A program made the translations under genes and the position numbers. This document shows positions 59,079 to 64,000 of a DNA stretch of 64,000 nt, piece after piece. Each line of letters starts with the position of its first letter. The stretch's first letter is position 1. The stretch is from an uncultured Pirellulaceae bacterium. Its GTDB lineage: Bacteria > Planctomycetota > Planctomycetia > Pirellulales > Pirellulaceae. The notes below the pieces were generated by a model that saw only the letters and a program-made list of their open reading frames with translations, made no database searches and had not been told where the DNA came from. The stretch is from NCBI GenBank assembly GCA_937928555.1, contig CALFWR010000035.1, forward strand, positions 1 to 64,000. The letters are read 5' to 3'.

Positions 59079-60275
59079 TCAGGAGTTTTGTTTTTGCGTG
59101 AATTGGCGAATGATGACGGCGACTGAATTGAATAAAAATAAAATGCCCAGCAGCAAAATGATGCCCGACGCGGCGAGGCTGTGGAATTCTTTGATAGGTC
59201 GGCCAGCCCAATCAAAAATCTGTAGCGGCATCACGGTAAAGTTATCCATCAGGTTGCCGGGACTGGCTGTCAGGAAAACGGCTCCCGCCAAAATCAGAAT
59301 CGGAGCCGCCTCACCGATCGCCCGGCTCATCGACAGAATCGCGCCGGTCATGATTCCTGGAATGGCTGCCGGCAGCGTCACGTTGCGAACGACTTGCCAG
59401 GGCGTCGCGCCGAGCCCAAGGCCTGCTTCGCGAAGCGATCTCGGCACCGCGCGAATCGCCTCCTGGCTGGAGATGATGACCACCGGCAAAATTACCAGCA
59501 TCAACGTGAAGGCTCCCGCCAGCACGCTGCGGCCAAAGGGCAGCCGGAAATAGTACCAACTAGCTTTCTCGATTCGCCCCGACTCCCTGCCGGAAATCAA
59601 AGCGTACTTTCTGGCTTCGGCGTCTTTTGGCAAACGGCGACGGGACTTCACGACGTTCACATCGACCCACTCGCCGTCAGTGTTCATGGCCTTCATGCCT
59701 TCGGTGACAACCGTCGCAGGAGCACTCGCGTCCTCGATCGGAATCAGCAACGCCTTTTCACCGGCAGAGAAAAACTGGTCAAAGTAATCCACGCCGACTG
59801 AAACCGCTGGCTCCTTGGGAGTCCCGAACACCCCAGCCATTGAAACGAACAGAGTCAGTCCCAAAATCCCGTAAACCACACTCGGCACCCCGGCGAGGTT
59901 CGTGATATTGAGCTGCACAAAGGAATGAAATTTTCGCAACCAGCGATTACGTGGCTTGAACTCTTCCAGAAAAATCGCTGTCGCCACGCCGGTCGGCAAC
60001 GCAAGGCAACCGCAAACGATGCAAACCCAGATCGTGCCCCAGATCGCTGGACCAATCCCGGCGTTCTCAGGCAGCGGTTCGGGATAGTGAGTCAGGAAAT
60101 TCCAGTTGAGCGTTTTCACGCCGATCAACAGGACCGAACCCAACAGCACCAGCAAGAAGAAAATCGACGTCGAGGCCACGAAGATGCACAGCCAGCGAAA
60201 GGCGCTGTCCCAGAACTTGCGATTCCGCGGTTCGAGCCCTTCTAGGCGTTCGAGCGGGTGAACTTTATCGTTCAC
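59079..60275 (-). CDS. pstA: Phosphate ABC transporter permease
   Basis: Permease motif [26 protein letters not shown]; internal hydrophilic insertion. Confidence 0.95.
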   Translation of the reverse strand: MNDKVHPLERLEGLEPRNRKFWDSAFRWLCIFVASTSIFFLLVLLGSVLLIGVKTLNWNFLTHYPEPLPENAGIGPAIWGTIWVCIVCGCLALPTGVATAIFLEEFKPRNRWLRKFHSFVQLNITNLAGVPSVVYGILGLTLFVSMAGVFGTPKEPAVSVGVDYFDQFFSAGEKALLIPIEDASAPATVVTEGMKAMNTDGEWVDVNVVKSRRRLPKDAEARKYALISGRESGRIEKASWYYFRLPFGRSVLAGAFTLMLVILPVVIISSQEAIRAVPRSLREAGLGLGATPWQVVRNVTLPAAIPGIMTGAILSMSRAIGEAAPILILAGAVFLTASPGNLMDNFTVMPLQIFDWAGRPIKEFHSLAASGIILLLGILFLFNSVAVIIRQFTQKQNS

Positions 60276-61387
60276 TGGTACTCCTCCCGAAAGCGACTTC
60301 TGACGATGTTACCGGTGAAGGTCAGTGCCAGGGTGATCAGGAAAAGAACAGCCGCCACGGCGTACATCGAAAGGTATTCAACGTCGTAGTTGGAAACGTC
60401 GCCAAGTGCCATCTGGACCATCCAGCCGGTCATCGTTTGCATGTCGTTTCGCGGGTCGAGCGAAAGTTGGGGGCGGCTGCCGACCGCCAGGGCGACGATC
60501 ATCGTTTCGCCGACAGCCCTAGAAACGGCTAACAGGAAAGCCGAAATAATACCCGAGAGCGCCGCCGGAACAACGACTTTGGTGGAGACTTCAAACTTCG
60601 TGGCACCCAAACCGTAAGCACCTTCACGAAGCGCCCGCGGAACCGCCTGTAGGGCATCTTCGACCAGTGAACTGACGATCGGCAGGCACAGGATGCCGAC
60701 GGCAATTCCTCCCGCCATCGCGTTGAACGTGCCAAAACCACCGTGAAAAATCTGTAGCGTCGGAGTGATCACCGTCAGGGCAAAGAACCCGTAAACCACT
60801 GTCGGAATTCCAGCGAGCACTTCCAGAGTCGGCTTGATCGTGGCACGGACTCGCGGGCTGGCATATTCGCTCAGGTAGATCGCTGTGATCAGCCCCAACG
60901 GCAACGCGAGGCACATCGCGATGCCGCTGACCATCAGCGTGGCCGAAATCAGAGCCCAGACTCCGAATTCCTTTTCGCTTTCACGACCCAGCAAGGGGTT
61001 CCACTTCGTCCCCGAGATAAAATCAACCACGGTGATTTCGGCCGGCATCATGTGCATGTGACCGCACTCAGGACAAGCCTGTTCGGTTCCGGCTGTGATT
61101 TTGGTTGACGTCCCGACGAAGGCCTTGCAGACCCGGTCGCCGTCTTCTGCGATGACCGCGTCGCAGTAAACGTTGTCGTGTTGAAAGAAACGGGTGGCTT
61201 CGGTGAAGAGCACCGCGACGATGGCGAACGTGGTGAATATCGACAGCGTCGCACAAACCAGCAGCAGAGATTTCACACCCCACTCTTTGATGTACGTTGA
61301 TCGCAAGGAACGAAAGCGGAAATCCGTTTTCCGCTTTGGTGTGCCCTCGGATTCCGTGTCGGATTCAGGCTTGGTCAGTGTTGCCAC
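60272..61387 (-). CDS. pstC: Phosphate ABC transporter permease
   Basis: EGAYGLGATKFEVSTKVVVPAALSGI; insertion with CPECGHMHM. Confidence 0.95.
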   Translation of the reverse strand: MATLTKPESDTESEGTPKRKTDFRFRSLRSTYIKEWGVKSLLLVCATLSIFTTFAIVAVLFTEATRFFQHDNVYCDAVIAEDGDRVCKAFVGTSTKITAGTEQACPECGHMHMMPAEITVVDFISGTKWNPLLGRESEKEFGVWALISATLMVSGIAMCLALPLGLITAIYLSEYASPRVRATIKPTLEVLAGIPTVVYGFFALTVITPTLQIFHGGFGTFNAMAGGIAVGILCLPIVSSLVEDALQAVPRALREGAYGLGATKFEVSTKVVVPAALSGIISAFLLAVSRAVGETMIVALAVGSRPQLSLDPRNDMQTMTGWMVQMALGDVSNYDVEYLSMYAVAAVLFLITLALTFTGNIVRSRFREEYQ

Positions 61388-61391
61388 AAAG

Positions 61392-62477
61392 TTACTTTGT
61401 AAGGTTTCCTGGCGTGTAAACTTCTGTCACAGGTCCCGAACGTTTTTCCATTTTGGCGTCCAGGTAATGGGTTCCCACGTTCGCGTCCAGATAGTTACCG
61501 TACGCCTGAGCGTAAACAGAATCCGGAAGCGCCACGTACTTGACCGCTTTGGCAAACTCACCAGCGTTGGCCAGGTAAAAGTCAACAAACTTCTCAACCT
61601 GAGCTTTGTTGATTGACTTTGAGTTGATGTAGATAAATAACGGACGGCTGAACGGTGCGTACGTTCCGTTTTCGATCGTCTCGTCAGACGGTGCGATTGC
61701 CTTGCCTGTTTTTGGGTTGACGATCTTGACCGCTTTCAGCTTGTCGGTGTTTTGGAAATAGTAAGCCGCTCCAAAGAATCCGATCGAAAACTGGTCGCCA
61801 GCGACTCCGTTGACCAGCACGTCGTCGTTTTCACTGGTCGACATGTCAGCCCGAATGGCACCCTTTTTTCCAGCGATGACTTCCTTGAAGTAATCAAAGG
61901 TTCCCGAATCGGTGCCCGGAGCGTGAATCTTGATCTGCTTGTCAGGCCACTGCGGGTTGACGTCTTTCCAGGTCTTTGCGGCTTTGTCGGCAAGGAAAAT
62001 TGTTTTCAGTTGTTCGACCGTCAACTCGTTAACGAAATCGTTGTCCTTTCGCACGACAACTGTCAGGCCGTCGTACGCCACAGGGATTTCGATGAAGGCA
62101 ACCTTGTTCTCTTTGCAGCCCTTGAGCTCTTTGGATTTAATCGGCCGTGACGCATCGGAAATGTCCGTTTCGCCAACGGTGAAACGCTTGAACCCGCCGC
62201 CGGTTCCCGACTTGCCAACTGTCACGTTGACTTTTGGGTAAATCTTCTTGAACGCAGCAGCGGCCGCTTCGGTGATCGGGTAAACGGTGCTCGAACCGTC
62301 GATGTCGATCTTTCCAGAGAGTTCCGTGTTAGGTTTCACGGCCTTCCAGGTGGCTTTTGCTTCGGTAAGCAAATCCTGATTTGATTCCTGAGCGTTAATC
62401 TCGCTAACGAGCGTCATCAGGAGGAAAAAACCGAGTAAAGAAACACCGAAAGCTTTCATTTTCTGTCCCAGATCCAT
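61392..62477 (-). CDS. pstS: Phosphate-binding protein
   Basis: IDGSSTVYPITEAAAAAF; GTGGGFKRF; APGTDSGTFDYF. Confidence 0.95.
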   Translation of the reverse strand: MDLGQKMKAFGVSLLGFFLLMTLVSEINAQESNQDLLTEAKATWKAVKPNTELSGKIDIDGSSTVYPITEAAAAAFKKIYPKVNVTVGKSGTGGGFKRFTVGETDISDASRPIKSKELKGCKENKVAFIEIPVAYDGLTVVVRKDNDFVNELTVEQLKTIFLADKAAKTWKDVNPQWPDKQIKIHAPGTDSGTFDYFKEVIAGKKGAIRADMSTSENDDVLVNGVAGDQFSIGFFGAAYYFQNTDKLKAVKIVNPKTGKAIAPSDETIENGTYAPFSRPLFIYINSKSINKAQVEKFVDFYLANAGEFAKAVKYVALPDSVYAQAYGNYLDANVGTHYLDAKMEKRSGPVTEVYTPGNLTK

Positions 62478-62537
62478 AAGGGTAACTCAAAAGACTAGCC
62501 AGCCATTGCCGCTGACGCCGGAAGAGTAACCGCAGTT

Positions 62538-62565
62538 TGTTAAGAAATTGTTAAGGATTTGTTAA
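62538..62565 (-). promoter_or_regulatory. Candidate Pho box: three TTAACA direct repeats, period 11 bp
   Basis: Minus strand TTAACAAATCCTTAACAATTTCTTAACA between phoR and pstS. Confidence 0.65.
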
Positions 62566-62613
62566 CTTCCCTAGAAACTGGGCCGGTGCCCCGGTAGGGC
62601 TAATATTCACGCG

Positions 62614-64000
62614 TTATTGCATGAACTTGGGCAACTTAATCCGGAAAGTCGTCCCTTCGCCGGGTTCACTTTCGAACTCGACATTGCCCCCAAAGGACTG
62701 TGCGAGGTGCTTCACGATCGACAGCCCAAGGCCGGTGCCACCCTTGTCGCGAGAACGGGCTTTGTCAACCCGATAGAAACGCTCGAAGATTCGGGCATGG
62801 TGTTCCGGAGCGATCCCAATTCCGGTGTCGCTGACTTCCAGCACCGCCGAATCATCCAGATAGTAGGCCGCCAAACGGACCACGCCGCCCTCAGCGGTGT
62901 AGCTCAAGGCATTGCTGACGAGATTTCCCAACAGCGTTTGAATGCCTTCGGCGTCGGCCCGGGCTCGCGGGTGATCGTCGCCGGGTTCAAATTTGAGTTC
63001 CACGCTGCCGTTGGCGGCAAGGGTTTGGAACTTGCTGACGCAAAGCTGCGTTTCGCGGTTCAGGTCAACCGATTCGATATCCCAGACGTTGTTGCCCGAT
63101 TCGATACGGGCGATCTGCAGCAAGTCCTGAATCTGCTGGTTCAGAAAGTCAGCCTGTCTTTCGATCTCTTCGACGAATTGCAGGTTCTTTTCTTTGTCGT
63201 TGATCGCACCCATCTTCAACGTTTCTGCATAGGCACGAATCGAGGCCAGCGGAGTTTTCAGTTCGTGCGAGACGTTGGCTGCGAAATCGCGCCGCATCAG
63301 TTCAAGGTTTCGCAGGTCGGTGATGTCGTTGAGCACCACCACGACTCCCGGCGTATCGTCATCTTCGGAGCTTTGCACCGGAAGCACCGAAGCGCGGGCG
63401 CTGATTGTCCGTCGACTGTCTTCGACAGTTGTTTGCAGTTCCGTGGTCGCAAAAGTTCTTTCGTTTTGTGCTTTTAACAGTGCCGCCGCAAGGTTGGGGT
63501 CGCGGACGACTTCGATGAATTTTCTGGTTCGCAGTTCGGTTTCTTCTACGCCAAACATTTTGCAAGCTGCACGGTTGGCGATGCGGACTTCTCCTGATGG
63601 TGAAACCGCAACGACGCCTTCGATCATACTGCTCAACACTGCCTGTAGCCGGTCACGTCCGCGAACGATCCGCTGTTCACGCGTTTCCATTTCGCTCTGC
63701 ATCGTCCGAAACGCGTCCGATAGCGAACGCCACTCATCGTTTCGATTCAGCAGCGACGGAAACGATTCGTAGTCACCCACGCCGATCTTCCGCGCCGCGT
63801 CAGCGAATTGTGACAGCGGCTTCATGCTTTGCGATGCAAAGATCGCCATCAGTAGTCCTGTCAGCAAACCAAGGCCAATCGCGAATATCCAGAAGTATTT
63901 CTGCGCTGCTCGGATTGCAGAACGACTTTCCGATGCTTTGCTGGCGACGCGGACATATCCGCGACCTTCCGGGTGCGCGTCAGAGGTGAGCGGAATGGCC
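62614..64000 (-). CDS. phoR: PhoR-type sensor histidine kinase, 5' end beyond window
   Basis: HAMP/PAS/HisKA/HATPase: FAANVSHELKTPLASIRAY; DTGIGIAPEHHARIFERFYRVDKARSRDKGGTGLGLSIVKHL; frame open to window edge. Confidence 0.93.
   Translation of the reverse strand, partial: AIPLTSDAHPEGRGYVRVASKASESRSAIRAAQKYFWIFAIGLGLLTGLLMAIFASQSMKPLSQFADAARKIGVGDYESFPSLLNRNDEWRSLSDAFRTMQSEMETREQRIVRGRDRLQAVLSSMIEGVVAVSPSGEVRIANRAACKMFGVEETELRTRKFIEVVRDPNLAAALLKAQNERTFATTELQTTVEDSRRTISARASVLPVQSSEDDDTPGVVVVLNDITDLRNLELMRRDFAANVSHELKTPLASIRAYAETLKMGAINDKEKNLQFVEEIERQADFLNQQIQDLLQIARIESGNNVWDIESVDLNRETQLCVSKFQTLAANGSVELKFEPGDDHPRARADAEGIQTLLGNLVSNALSYTAEGGVVRLAAYYLDDSAVLEVSDTGIGIAPEHHARIFERFYRVDKARSRDKGGTGLGLSIVKHLAQSFGGNVEFESEPGEGTTFRIKLPKFMQ

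Overview
The window reads as a planctomycete (Pirellulales-like) chromosome. This is inferred from the YTV-repeat protein, the ECF sigma/Ser-Thr kinase pair, the MoxR-DUF58-VWA cluster and PEP-CTERM/PQQ-propeller proteins. Most of it is ordinary chromosomal coding sequence: rsmH, MoxR/VWA cluster, Gfo/Idh/MocA oxidoreductase, cdd, purH, rnc, class II DAHP synthase, uridine kinase and a phoR-pstSCAB-phoU-phoB operon. Items most worth follow-up: (1) a DsbD-like thiol:disulfide reductase at 33.5-36.0 kb. The ORF track ends it at a TGA that falls exactly on the first Cys of the thioredoxin motif (DFTADW-UGA-TTCK). The frame stays open and homologous for another 123 codons, and a SECIS-like hairpin sits 16 nt after the UGA, so it is a probable selenoprotein. 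(2) A 14-gene minus-strand tRNA array with atypical members, followed 3' by five 60-bp tandem repeats that each carry the 3' end of the last tRNA (tRNA-Met). (3) An imuA-imuB-dnaE2 mutasome operon in which both intergenic spacers are compound heptamer arrays, and imuB lacks an ATG/GTG/TTG start ahead of its conserved N-terminus. (4) A family of short non-autonomous elements with about 25-bp terminal inverted repeats, about nine copies, one splitting the tRNA array and one truncating a gene. (5) A DNMT2-type methyltransferase beside a CmoB/DUF1698-like methyltransferase. (6) Phased TTAACA repeats upstream of pstS. No computation or database search was run; every family assignment is from reading the sequence.
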